DNA from: CAKMZU01 sp965248335
GTDB taxonomy: Bacteria > Pseudomonadota > Gammaproteobacteria > Pseudomonadales > DT-91
DNA: 64,000 bases
NCBI GenBank assembly: GCA_965248335.1
Contig: CBDFIY010000002.1
Location: 620,001-684,000, forward strand
Reading direction: 5' to 3'
Shown: one piece after another, positions 17,553-26,639 of the stretch
How positions within the stretch are numbered: the stretch's first letter is position 1
Layout: the number at the start of each line of letters is the position of its first letter
Made by a program: the position numbers and the translations under genes
Notes under the pieces: generated by a model
What the model was told of the DNA's origin: nothing
What the model saw: only the letters and a program-made list of their open reading frames with translations
Database searches by the model: none

Positions 17553-18680
17553 ATGCGTTTAGGACGTTGGTCTTGTCTTTCCTGGCCCTTATTGTTTTTT
17601 GGTTATGCGGGTATTTTTTCTTGGATATTTCTTTCATTGTTTAAGCCTTTGTCTGATTGGACTGCAACATATATGTCGATTGGTTATGATGTTCAGTTTA
17701 TAAAGAGGGGGCTTATTGGTGAGTTATTAACATCTATTTTTTCTAAGCCTATAGATATTTTAATACTGCAAAAAGCAGCAATATTTTACTTATCCTTGTC
17801 AGCCTTGTTTTTGTTCCTTTTTTGCTACTTGTTTTTTAAAAGGAATGTATTGGTAGGTATTCTTTTTTTTGTTTCTGGATTTTCTTTGCAGCAATTTGTA
17901 TATGATTATGGGCGGTTCGATCAAATTAATTATATTTTACTTATTTCTTCATTAATATTTTTTGTCAAAGTAAAAAGTAACTGTATTAGCTTTCTTGTTC
18001 TTTATATGGTTTCAACTTGCATGTTGCTTATTCACGAGGCGAGCCTTTTCATGCAAATACCAACACTTTTTTTGTCATACTTATATATAGCATATAGTAA
18101 TGATCACCCGCCTAAGTTTGCCTATATGTTGAGTTTAATTGTTATTGTGGGATTGGAGGCTTTGGCAGTTGTTTATTTTGGCCGGATACAGGCATCTAGC
18201 GTGGATTTTTTATTGCAAGGCCTTAGTGAATCTCTAAATTTTACACCTAATAAAGACTCCTTATTTTTCTTGTCTGCGGGAATGGATAGTAATTTAAAAT
18301 TGACTATTGAGAGGTTGCTTTCTGATAAATCGCTAAGTCGGTTTGCTATGATAATGCCTTTTGTTATTGCCCAGTCCCTCTTGTTCTTTAAGGTTGTGAA
18401 AGCCTGTAATTTAAATAAATCCCATAAATATTTTATCTTTTGTTCATTGACTGCTATTTTTCCAATGTTTTTTTTGGGTATAGATTTTTATAGGTGGCTG
18501 TCATGCTTGTGTGTTAACAGTTTCCTTTGGATTGGCGTGATGTTGTACTGCAAAGGAATAACGATTAATATAAAACGACGTTACTTGTTAGCTTTATTTA
18601 CGTTACAACTTTATAGTGGGCCATTCGGTGTTTCCGTTGCTTTACCTGACCGCCTAGCCTTGTTAAATTTTCTTAACTGA
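17553..18680 (+). CDS. polytopic membrane protein of unknown function
   Basis: The 375-residue protein consists almost entirely of hydrophobic segments (about ten), with a strongly T-rich coding sequence. There is no clear database-type motif. A YDYGRFDQINYILL stretch after the third or fourth helix and LLIHEASLF in the fifth or sixth are the most distinctive polar features. Its size, topology and position beside glycan genes fit an EpsG/Wzy-like polymerase or a lipid-linked-sugar GT-C enzyme, but this is inference. It follows the EptA-like gene by 119 bases on the same strand. Confidence 0.7.
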   Translation: MRLGRWSCLSWPLLFFGYAGIFSWIFLSLFKPLSDWTATYMSIGYDVQFIKRGLIGELLTSIFSKPIDILILQKAAIFYLSLSALFLFLFCYLFFKRNVLVGILFFVSGFSLQQFVYDYGRFDQINYILLISSLIFFVKVKSNCISFLVLYMVSTCMLLIHEASLFMQIPTLFLSYLYIAYSNDHPPKFAYMLSLIVIVGLEALAVVYFGRIQASSVDFLLQGLSESLNFTPNKDSLFFLSAGMDSNLKLTIERLLSDKSLSRFAMIMPFVIAQSLLFFKVVKACNLNKSHKYFIFCSLTAIFPMFFLGIDFYRWLSCLCVNSFLWIGVMLYCKGITINIKRRYLLALFTLQLYSGPFGVSVALPDRLALLNFLN

Positions 18681-18970
18681 CTGCCTCTTTGTAAGGTAGA
18701 TGCAATCTGCAAAAGAAAATTTATTCTTGTTTTATTCCGCCATCAATAATGTCGTCTAGATGGGGCGTTTTTCTCTGCTCCAGATCTTCATTTGTTGACA
18801 GCCTAAAATCTCTGGATCGTTCATAAACTTTGTAACTCTATCGGTACCTTCTTGCGTTAGGCTATGTTTTTTGCTTACATTTCTCCCTGTCTCTTTGTCT
18901 ACACAGATTACTGCTAAACCCGTCAATCGTGACTGTTGAAACCGACAGATTAGATTAGCGGCTGATTTTT
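18681..18970. other. intergenic stretch with a start-less open frame
   Basis: Convergent genes flank it. On the minus strand 74 codons are open from 18980 down to a TAG at 18756-18758, but without an early start codon or ribosome binding site. It may be the tail of a lost gene. No strong terminator hairpin was seen. Confidence 0.3.
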
Positions 18971-21514
18971 TTAGCGTATTCTAAAGAGTGCCAGAGAACA
19001 CAAAATTATCAGTAAATAAGTACCAATGCTGCCTTTTTCTACAAGCTCTATGTCAGGTTTACTTTCATCCTGTTTCGGTATGTGAAACCCGAGCACAATA
19101 GGGTCGTGATCTGACGATCTATAGGCATCAGCATTGGCGTAATTATCGATTGATTGATAGGTCTGGCCGTTAGCTTCCGTCATGTAGCCCATTAAACTGT
19201 CTTCAACGGAATTAATATGCCATGCCGTAACGCTCTCAAGGTTGCCAAGAAAGCCTTTTCCAAAAGCATGATCAAGACTGCCTACAAAGCCACCAAAGCT
19301 ATAAGAATAGGGTTTCTTTTCATCGGATTTATCCGTGTATTTTAAGTTGGTATAGCCGTTATTTTCAAAGACAACAGCGGGGTCTTCTTTGCTGTATGCA
19401 TTGATGTCACCGAGTATCAAGGTGGCATTGGCATTAATGCCCGTGGGCTGTGTACTTAAAAATTGTGCTAGGCCTTTGGCGGCGCGTGTACGGTTGATAT
19501 TGCAGTTTCCTTGCCCATCTTGGGCTTCGTTCGCTTCTCTGCAGGCACTGCCTTTACTTTTCAAGTGGTTGACCGAAACAGTAAAATCAAAACCATTAAA
19601 GCTGAAGGTTTGAATAAGAGATGGGCGGTTCTTTTTATCATCAAACAATACACCGCTTTCATCAGAGGGCGAGTTACTGCTATCCAATGTCACTGTTTTA
19701 CCTTTTAAGATGATTTTATTGTGTCGGTATAATAGCCCGACGGTAATTGCATCAGTGCCTAGTTTTTTTCCATCGCTAGGGCGTATAAAGCGATAAGCAC
19801 CCTCATTCTTTTGGGTTTTGTTGAGTGCTTTGACAAGCGCATCAATCGCACTGTTTTCACTGTAACCATCAGATTCTATTTCCATCAGCGCGATCACGTC
19901 AGCATTGATAGCGTCAAGAGCAGCAACAATTTTTGCTTCTTGCATGTTGAACGCATCAAGTGTGGGTGCACCTCTCGCTGTAGGGAAGCCACCACCTAGG
20001 CCATCGCCATTAAAATAATTCAACACATTAAATGCCGTGATGATGAGGTTCGCATTGTCTGCGACGAAGGGCTTTTCGGTACGAATATTGTCAGGGATAA
20101 GGCTAATGTCACTGGGGATCAACATATAATTACCGTTCTTTGCATGCATGACGCCGGTAAAGCCCGGTACTTTATAGCCAATACGCAAAGGGTTACTCGC
20201 AGAAAACCCACTCTCATCAGGGAAGGGAATGAATGAAGGGTAGGCCGCTGATACGCCGTCATCAATAATGAGATAGTTGAGCTTTCTGGCGTTTAAGGCT
20301 TGTTGGTATGCTTCAGATCCGGGCGTTGCAATTTCAGTCGGGTTAAATAAAAGCTCGCTTGATACGGCAAACTGCCCATCATTACCGAGGCCATAAAGAA
20401 CCACAAAAAGATCAGAGACGATAAGGTTTTGTTCATTGATGATGCGCATGCCTTCTACCCGTTCAAAGTCTGTCGTTGATGCGACAGGCAATGCTATCGG
20501 GGTTGCGGCAGGTAACGGGTTGTTTGTTGAGCAAATCAAACTGGCCGTCACCTTGGATAATTGCGTGACTTTATTTTTCTCGTTGACCATGCCTTTTACG
20601 CGTACTTTATCGCCGACATTAACGGCAAAACTTTTGTCGAAAACCATAATGGCTTCAGATGTCTCTGGGTTGTCATCAGAATCCGCCGACTCTTCCTGAA
20701 GGAAATAGCTATTGTACTGGGCAGTAGCATCTCCGTTAGCCAGTTGTCCGCCTTGAAGATCCATAGTGACGATACCTTCAATCACGACTTCAGCATTCAG
20801 CAGGGGGCTTTTATCATCAGCAATATCCAGAACCTCGCCTTGGATGGCACTGATTAACGTTGCTGGGTCGCCACACTGCTTAAGCTCGACGCTTACAGGG
20901 CAAGTATTGCTCATGCCTGGCGTTGGCGTTGCTTGCATATAGCTTGTTGTATTTTTAGCATGTTGGTCACAACGCTGGTTGGATACCTCTGACGCGTTAC
21001 CTAATGCATTCTCATTGATTTGTGGTTGTGCATCATTGAGTAAAACAAGCAGTGCGGCGTCATCTTTGTCGCTCGTGTCGTAAGCAACCGCATCAACAAG
21101 ATTATCGGTGGTGACGGGTGTACCCTTAGGGAAGTTCTTCGAGGGCGCGCGGTATAAGGCTACGGCATCGGCACCATTTTGCACAAGATTTTCATCGGGA
21201 GAAATATCTAAATCACAATTAGCGACTTTCTCAGCGTTACCACAAATAACGAAGAAACCCTCTTTATTGGTTTTTTTGCCGGTCAGATCAACAGTGAGGT
21301 AGCTGCTATCGTTTGAACCATTAAAAAGGACTAACGAATAGTCGTCGAGAGAAAATTGCGCCGACCCTAATGAGGATAATTCGATGAACTCAGCCTTATC
21401 CGTTCCTTGTGTATCCGCATCGACTTCATTAATCAAAATTTCTGCGTGTGCCGTTGCTTGTAGTAATACAAAGGTACTCAGGCACTGAGCTAATGTTTTT
21501 TTTATTGAACGCAT
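18971..21514 (-). CDS. ExeM/NucH-like extracellular endonuclease
   Basis: The 847-residue exported protein has a signal peptide (residues 1-24, cleaving after ATAHA), an N-terminal lamin-tail-like domain starting EILINEVDADTQGTDKAEFIE, a middle OB-like region, and a C-terminal endonuclease/exonuclease/phosphatase domain. Catalytic landmarks are NVLNYFNGDG, DVIALMEIE, VNHLKSKGSAC, LGDINAY and SSDHDP. ExeM nucleases degrade extracellular DNA and affect biofilms. The C-terminus (GSIGTYLLIILCSLALFRIR) looks like a sorting tail: a hydrophobic helix plus basic end, though the usual GG pair before the helix is absent. It may remain membrane-anchored. Confidence 0.85.
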   Translation of the reverse strand: MRSIKKTLAQCLSTFVLLQATAHAEILINEVDADTQGTDKAEFIELSSLGSAQFSLDDYSLVLFNGSNDSSYLTVDLTGKKTNKEGFFVICGNAEKVANCDLDISPDENLVQNGADAVALYRAPSKNFPKGTPVTTDNLVDAVAYDTSDKDDAALLVLLNDAQPQINENALGNASEVSNQRCDQHAKNTTSYMQATPTPGMSNTCPVSVELKQCGDPATLISAIQGEVLDIADDKSPLLNAEVVIEGIVTMDLQGGQLANGDATAQYNSYFLQEESADSDDNPETSEAIMVFDKSFAVNVGDKVRVKGMVNEKNKVTQLSKVTASLICSTNNPLPAATPIALPVASTTDFERVEGMRIINEQNLIVSDLFVVLYGLGNDGQFAVSSELLFNPTEIATPGSEAYQQALNARKLNYLIIDDGVSAAYPSFIPFPDESGFSASNPLRIGYKVPGFTGVMHAKNGNYMLIPSDISLIPDNIRTEKPFVADNANLIITAFNVLNYFNGDGLGGGFPTARGAPTLDAFNMQEAKIVAALDAINADVIALMEIESDGYSENSAIDALVKALNKTQKNEGAYRFIRPSDGKKLGTDAITVGLLYRHNKIILKGKTVTLDSSNSPSDESGVLFDDKKNRPSLIQTFSFNGFDFTVSVNHLKSKGSACREANEAQDGQGNCNINRTRAAKGLAQFLSTQPTGINANATLILGDINAYSKEDPAVVFENNGYTNLKYTDKSDEKKPYSYSFGGFVGSLDHAFGKGFLGNLESVTAWHINSVEDSLMGYMTEANGQTYQSIDNYANADAYRSSDHDPIVLGFHIPKQDESKPDIELVEKGSIGTYLLIILCSLALFRIR

Positions 21515-21598
21515 CTAATAAATTCCAGTGAATTAAAGGCCTGTAAAATAACGTGCTCATTTTTCATGGGTATGAAATATTTCTTATGGTTTCATGAA

Positions 21599-21715
21599 TA
21601 TACCGATCACCCTTGAAGATGCAAGGGCGTTGGCCCCAATCACTTACTGACTGTAAGCTCATAGGGGTTCGCTCGCTTGCCGCCTTCTTGCATCTCCAAT
21701 TCCGATGGGTATATA
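21599..21715 (+). repeat. 125-bp palindromic element, copy 2
   Basis: Same ends and core as the copy at 15463, but a 14-base stretch (GCCGCGCTCGCTCA) is missing after GTTGG. It lies in the gap between the TonB-dependent receptor and the nuclease gene, whose promoter should be near. The rest of this 430-base gap is AT-rich with no gene. Confidence 0.8.
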
Positions 21716-21945
21716 ACGTACTTATATGAAGGAAAAATACTTCTATCTAACTATAAGAATAAATTGAAAGGATAAAAGTTATTTTGTGACAAAATGACGA
21801 TATATAGGTGAAAATATGGCTACATATTCAAGTGAGTAAGGCGGCTGGAACGTTGATAGAGGGACGTTTTGGTGTGTGGGCCACAATAGATAGAGGTGTA
21901 TTTTTTTTGTTTGTCGAGTGAGTGAGGTAATAATTCCTTCAGAAA

Positions 21946-24015
21946 TTAAAACATGACCTCAACCCCAATCGAGGGAATAACCCCCAAGCTTGTACTGGTC
22001 GTGACAGGCACATCCCGACCAAAGCCTTTAGGGGGTTTAATCGTTTCTTTATTATTAGGGGCATATTCATACGCAGTAATATTCCTTTGGTGATATGCAT
22101 TTAATATATCGGCATAAAATTTCCAGTATCCCCATGTTTTAGGGCTTGTGTATTCGATACGGATATCGAGTTGATGGTAGGCGGGTAAGCGTTCAGAATT
22201 TAACTTGCCATAAGCGGGATCTTGCGTACCTGCAAACTTTTCATTGTCTTTCAAGTGCGTAATGGGTGTATAGCGCCCGCCGGATTGAAGGCTCCACTTT
22301 GCGCCAATATGCCACCGCTCGGTAAGTAGGTAATTACTAACAAAGTTAATGATGAGGGGTTTGTCGTATTCAAATGGCATATCTTGTTGCGTACTCAGGT
22401 TGGTACGCTCAGTTTTTGAGAGCCCCAGTGACGCCCAGCCATACCATTTATCCGTGAGATGTTTAGTCAGTAAAAATTCAACACCGTAGGCATGCCCTTG
22501 TGCTTGGTTGCTATAAAGGGCATCTGGCTGTTGTGCGCTGACATTAACCACAAGTTGTTGAAAGGTTTTAAAATAAAGCTCAGTTCTGAATGAAAAGGAT
22601 TCATTAGGCGAGTATTCAATGCCACCCAAATAATGATTAGATCTTTCTGTGTTGAGTTTGGGGTTGCCTGTGGGTTTTATGACGTGAAGTATTTCTGGTC
22701 GCTGTGAGTACATGCCTGCCTTCAGATACACAAGCCAGGAAGTACCCCAAAAATAATCCCAGCTGATACGTGGTTCTATGCGCATATCCTTCAAATAATC
22801 ATCATAGACAACGTTGATCGCAAGTGTGCTGCGTTGGTTGTTGCTAAGTTTAATGTTATCGCTTAGGTAAAAAGCAGGGCGTTGTAAGCTTAAGCTTTTG
22901 TCAAAGCGAGAGTAAGTCGCGTCGATGGTCGGACATTCCGCCTCAAAACTTTTCGTGCATGGCGGTGTTTTTGCGTTGATATGAAATTGATAGCGCATCG
23001 ATTCAAACCAGAAACGCGTGGCTATTTGGTGGTGTTGAGTCAGCGTTTTTTGCCAGTCGGTTCGGAATAGATAGGTGTGATACGCAATTTCTTTTGATTG
23101 ATCTTGGCCAAAAAAGGCATGATCAACGTTATGGATATGGACAAATTGTGCATTGAAAGATTGCTTGTTGTGTTTATCATCAAACTGCCACTGAATGCCT
23201 TGATGATTAAAGCCTTTGTTAATTTCTACAGTGCCTGCAAAATCAGGGTCGCGCTCAACAAGGTTGTTGCCTTCAGAAAATTCAGCAGCTAAATCATCAA
23301 ACGCACCGGCGGCAGAGAGTGTCAGTTGGTGCTCAGGTGATAGGCACCACTGGTATTTAACCTGATAATCTTGATCTGCTGGCAACGCTTTGATGCGAAA
23401 CCCGTCTTGGTTTTCGCTCGCCAGCTTCTTGAGGTTGATCAGCGCATTGTATTCACGCAATAAGCTTCGTCGATAACTCGCGTAAAATGCCATGTTTTCG
23501 CCAATGCCTGATTCGATGAAAATCCCGGCTTTTAAAAAGCTCCAATTAATAAGCGTGGTAAACGGTTGGTTTTTGGGCGCGCGTAGTGCGACATCAATAA
23601 CACCCCCTGTCGCATTATTATAAAAACCCGTAAAAGCAGCCGCTTTAAGATCAAATGTGTTGATGACATTTTTATCAAAAATACTCGTGCCGAAAACATG
23701 GAAAATATATTCGGCCGGTATCCCATCGATGTAGTAAGCATTATCACGCGGCGCAGACCCTCTGATGACAGGATCATGCGATTCCCAGCCCGATGAGAAC
23801 GTTACACCAGGGAGTGCGTGAATGGCTTTTAGTGGGTCGTTCGCGGCACCTGCAACACTAAGGAGCTTTTTCGCACGAGGGCTAATGCCTGTCTTATCTT
23901 GTGATATGTCGCCAATGATGGTGACCTCTTCAAGGAGGTGAGTTTGAGTTTCTGTCGCTGAAATATGAGCACTAAATAACAGCATAATCAGCGCTTTGAT
24001 GATGTGTTTTGGCAT
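21946..24015 (-). CDS. TonB-dependent outer membrane receptor
   Basis: The 689-residue protein has a signal peptide (to about residue 21), a plug domain (PGVTFSSGWESHDPVIRG, then NAYYIDGIP) and a long beta-barrel ending in a C-terminal Phe (VEVMF), the outer-membrane insertion signal. Energised by TonB-ExbBD, such receptors import siderophores, cobalamin, glycans or metals. No substrate-specific neighbour is present: an exported nuclease gene lies on one side and an unknown exported protein on the other. The plug domain starts directly after the signal, without a carboxypeptidase-like extension. Confidence 0.85.
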   Translation of the reverse strand: MPKHIIKALIMLLFSAHISATETQTHLLEEVTIIGDISQDKTGISPRAKKLLSVAGAANDPLKAIHALPGVTFSSGWESHDPVIRGSAPRDNAYYIDGIPAEYIFHVFGTSIFDKNVINTFDLKAAAFTGFYNNATGGVIDVALRAPKNQPFTTLINWSFLKAGIFIESGIGENMAFYASYRRSLLREYNALINLKKLASENQDGFRIKALPADQDYQVKYQWCLSPEHQLTLSAAGAFDDLAAEFSEGNNLVERDPDFAGTVEINKGFNHQGIQWQFDDKHNKQSFNAQFVHIHNVDHAFFGQDQSKEIAYHTYLFRTDWQKTLTQHHQIATRFWFESMRYQFHINAKTPPCTKSFEAECPTIDATYSRFDKSLSLQRPAFYLSDNIKLSNNQRSTLAINVVYDDYLKDMRIEPRISWDYFWGTSWLVYLKAGMYSQRPEILHVIKPTGNPKLNTERSNHYLGGIEYSPNESFSFRTELYFKTFQQLVVNVSAQQPDALYSNQAQGHAYGVEFLLTKHLTDKWYGWASLGLSKTERTNLSTQQDMPFEYDKPLIINFVSNYLLTERWHIGAKWSLQSGGRYTPITHLKDNEKFAGTQDPAYGKLNSERLPAYHQLDIRIEYTSPKTWGYWKFYADILNAYHQRNITAYEYAPNNKETIKPPKGFGRDVPVTTSTSLGVIPSIGVEVMF

Positions 24016-24200
24016 GGATACAAATATTTTTTTGTTATTGTTCGTGTTATTGGTTTTAAGTTTAGCTTTGTTTAATAAAATAAATATTTATTATGGTGAT
24101 AAATGTATTTTTTTATAGGGTGTTGTGGCGATTTATCTTAAAAAGCAAAAGGTTAAATTATAAATAAAAATATTATATTTTTATGTTGGTTGTTTTGTTA

Positions 24201-24941
24201 TTATGTGATCACCTTCAGTGGAGAAGGTTTATTTTTCATCCAGCTATCAACTGTTATTGCCCTGTAGAAAGTTAAGGGTGCCTGTTGCTTAAGATAGTAG
24301 AGGCCTCTTACGGCGTTGCTTGCAATATCTAATACGGAAATTTTCATGATAATATGAAGCCTTTTGTCATCTGTTTTCATATTATTTTTTGTGAGGTACG
24401 CAGCGATAACTTCTTGATTGTTCGTAGCTTCATGTTTTATCCAGGTTTCTATCTGTGAGCGATTTTTGGGATGTGCGAATCCGATATTTTTCCAGAAGTG
24501 ACTGGCTTGATAAGTTGATTCTAGCGTCTCAAGTGAAAGGTTATTGAGTTCATCAAGTGTTAAATTTTCGGCTGGGCGGAAACCATAGAGTAATAATTCA
24601 TTGTGAATATAAGCTTTTATACCATCAGGGTATTTAGCTACAGCATTAAAGAAATATTTTATTTTATAATCTTTTATGAGATCTAATGTATATTCTTGGA
24701 GTTCGCTAGGTAAGCTTATCTGGTCTTGAATGTTCATGCCTGATATTTTTAATTCATCTATTCGACTTTTTAAATCAGCACCTAGGCATTGAAAGTCAAT
24801 ACGGAAGCCTTCTTTGTATTTTTGACGAATTTCATTTATGGATAGATGATCAATAGATGTTGCACTGATACTTTGTAATTCTTTACTTTTAACTGTGATG
24901 TGAGTAAAAAAAATAATAATAGTTATAAGAGGTAATTGCAA
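24201..24941 (-). CDS. exported protein of unknown function, 5' end cut by an IS
   Basis: The frame encodes about 246 residues, but its only start is a TTG lying inside the terminal repeat of the adjacent IS (24936-24946). The N-terminus (LPLITIIIFFTHITV) reads like the second half of a signal peptide whose beginning is missing. Across the IS, at 26411 on the same strand, ATG TTT AAA TAT TTA begins a hydrophobic MFKYLLLMIL that would suit the missing half. Simple excision does not restore frame, however. The remaining protein is helical with two Cys and no recognised domain. The original gene probably followed the exported protein at 26640-27359. Confidence 0.55.
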   Translation of the reverse strand: MQLPLITIIIFFTHITVKSKELQSISATSIDHLSINEIRQKYKEGFRIDFQCLGADLKSRIDELKISGMNIQDQISLPSELQEYTLDLIKDYKIKYFFNAVAKYPDGIKAYIHNELLLYGFRPAENLTLDELNNLSLETLESTYQASHFWKNIGFAHPKNRSQIETWIKHEATNNQEVIAAYLTKNNMKTDDKRLHIIMKISVLDIASNAVRGLYYLKQQAPLTFYRAITVDSWMKNKPSPLKVIT

Positions 24942-26381
24942 AACTCAAAAAAACGATATTTTTATTGGTAAAAAAGGATAAAAAAAAGAAGTGTTTGAGG
25001 CACCTGCTAAAATATACATAGCAAGTCAACATGGAATGTAGCAGTAATGAATCAGACCCGCCAGTTATTATTCAGTACCTGGAATCATTTTCAATGTGCC
25101 CTTTTCCCCTGGATTCAAGAAGAGCTTGGTAGCCTGACAAAAAAACAGAAAAAACTGATTCAGGTTCTCGAAATGTCACGGGTTGAGAGTCATTTGCCTT
25201 ATATGGGTAATGCGGTTGGACGCCCCTCATCAAACAGGTCAGCAATTCTCCGAGCCTTTGTTGCTAAGGCAGTCTACAACTTGCCAACAACAGAAATCCT
25301 GTTAGATCATTTAAAAAGTAGCACGACATTACGTAGGCTTTGCGGATGGGAGAAAATGAGCGATGTCCCAAGTGCTTCAACCTTTTCAAGAGCTTTTGCC
25401 GAATTCTCAGATGGTCAGTTAGCTGAGCGAATACATGCTGCGGTTATTGACGAATACTTGGGAGAGCAGGTCATTGGTCATATTTCCCGTGACTCCACGG
25501 CCATTAATGCCCGAGAAAAACCGAAGAAAAAGGACGCAGTAGAAAAAGTCAAAAAGCCTCGGGGTCGCCCTAAAAAAGGGGAAGAGCGCATTAAAGAGCC
25601 AACGCGCATAGAAAAACAATGCGCCGGAATGACACTTGACGAGATGAAATCTGACTTACCCGACGATTGTGATGTTGGCACAAAAAGAAATAGCAAAGGC
25701 TATAAAACCAGCTGGGTTGGTTACAAGCTACATATTGATGCAGCTGATGGAGGCATACCGATTAGCTGCCTGTTAACCTCGGCTTCCATGCATGATAGCC
25801 AAGCTGCAATTCCTCTCGCGGAGACGACAGCTCAACGTGTCACGAGCTGTTATGATTTAATGGATGCAGCTTATGATTCTCCACTCATAAAGAAACACAG
25901 TCGGTCGTTGGGTCATGTTCCTTTGATTGATGAAAACCCGCGAAGCAGCGCTCGTAAACGAGAGATAGAACTTGAGAATAAAGCTGCTTTTCATGTGGGT
26001 CATAAATACCCTGAGTCAGTTCGTTATAACGAGCGTAGTACGGTAGAAAGAGTTAATGGTCGTTTAAAGGATGAGTTTGGCGGTCGAGTTGTAAGAGTGA
26101 AAGGCGCAGCAAAGGTCATGACGCACCTTATGTTCGGTATTTTAACATTAACTATTGATCAACTCTTGCGACTTATAGAATAGCGTCATTTAGCTGGGTT
26201 GATGGAGTGGAAAAATGCACCGAGACAGGATGCATCAAGTTTGCCACTGTCAAATTTGCATAATATGATTAAATATTAACCAACCCAACAAGAAAAAGAT
26301 CTTTCTCGTTAAAACAAAGAAATTTTAGCCTGACTTTTTTTCATAGTTGAATTTTGGCGTGAGCAAGTCAGAATTTTGCAA
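24936..26381 (+). mobile_element. insertion sequence with DDE transposase (IS4/IS5 superfamily)
   Basis: TTGCAAAACTC at 24936-24946 and the inverse of GAATTTTGCAA at 26371-26381 form short inverted termini (10 of 11) around one transposase gene. Exact outer ends and target duplication are ambiguous. AAGAGG occurs near both ends but is offset. It separates two exported-protein genes. Confidence 0.7.
25047..26183 (+). CDS. DDE transposase, DUF772-type
   Basis: The 378-residue transposase has an N-terminal DUF772-like helical domain (to about residue 125) and a DDE_Tnp_1-type catalytic domain. The catalytic acidic residues are likely in SRDSTAI, DLMDAAYDS and NERSTVERVNGRLKDE. A basic insert, RGRPKKGEERIKEP, lies between the first two. 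The gene is intact, so the element may be active. Family assignment within IS4/IS5/IS1182-like groups is uncertain. Confidence 0.85.
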   Translation: MNQTRQLLFSTWNHFQCALFPWIQEELGSLTKKQKKLIQVLEMSRVESHLPYMGNAVGRPSSNRSAILRAFVAKAVYNLPTTEILLDHLKSSTTLRRLCGWEKMSDVPSASTFSRAFAEFSDGQLAERIHAAVIDEYLGEQVIGHISRDSTAINAREKPKKKDAVEKVKKPRGRPKKGEERIKEPTRIEKQCAGMTLDEMKSDLPDDCDVGTKRNSKGYKTSWVGYKLHIDAADGGIPISCLLTSASMHDSQAAIPLAETTAQRVTSCYDLMDAAYDSPLIKKHSRSLGHVPLIDENPRSSARKREIELENKAAFHVGHKYPESVRYNERSTVERVNGRLKDEFGGRVVRVKGAAKVMTHLMFGILTLTIDQLLRLIE

Positions 26382-26639
26382 GAGGATCATAAGTAATAAA
26401 TATTTAAACATTGTTTGTTTTCTATTGTATAAATCTTAATCTTTACAGTAGGCAAGAAAATAAAGTTAAAGTTCAATGTGGATTTTTCATGTTTGTATGA
26501 TGTGATGGCTTTTCTATGGGTATTTTTATACCTGTAATTTCCAATAGAATTATTACTAATAACCATTACCTTGATTTTATTGAGAGGTGCATTGAGTCCG
26601 CCGCATCAAAAAATGATCTGGGTATAGCTTAATAAATGA

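Noticed and set aside
26288..26311. AACAAGAAA/TTTCTCGTT hairpin after the DDE transposase
   Set aside because: It lies inside the IS and lacks a T-tract. It may be an IS-internal terminator but the support is weak.
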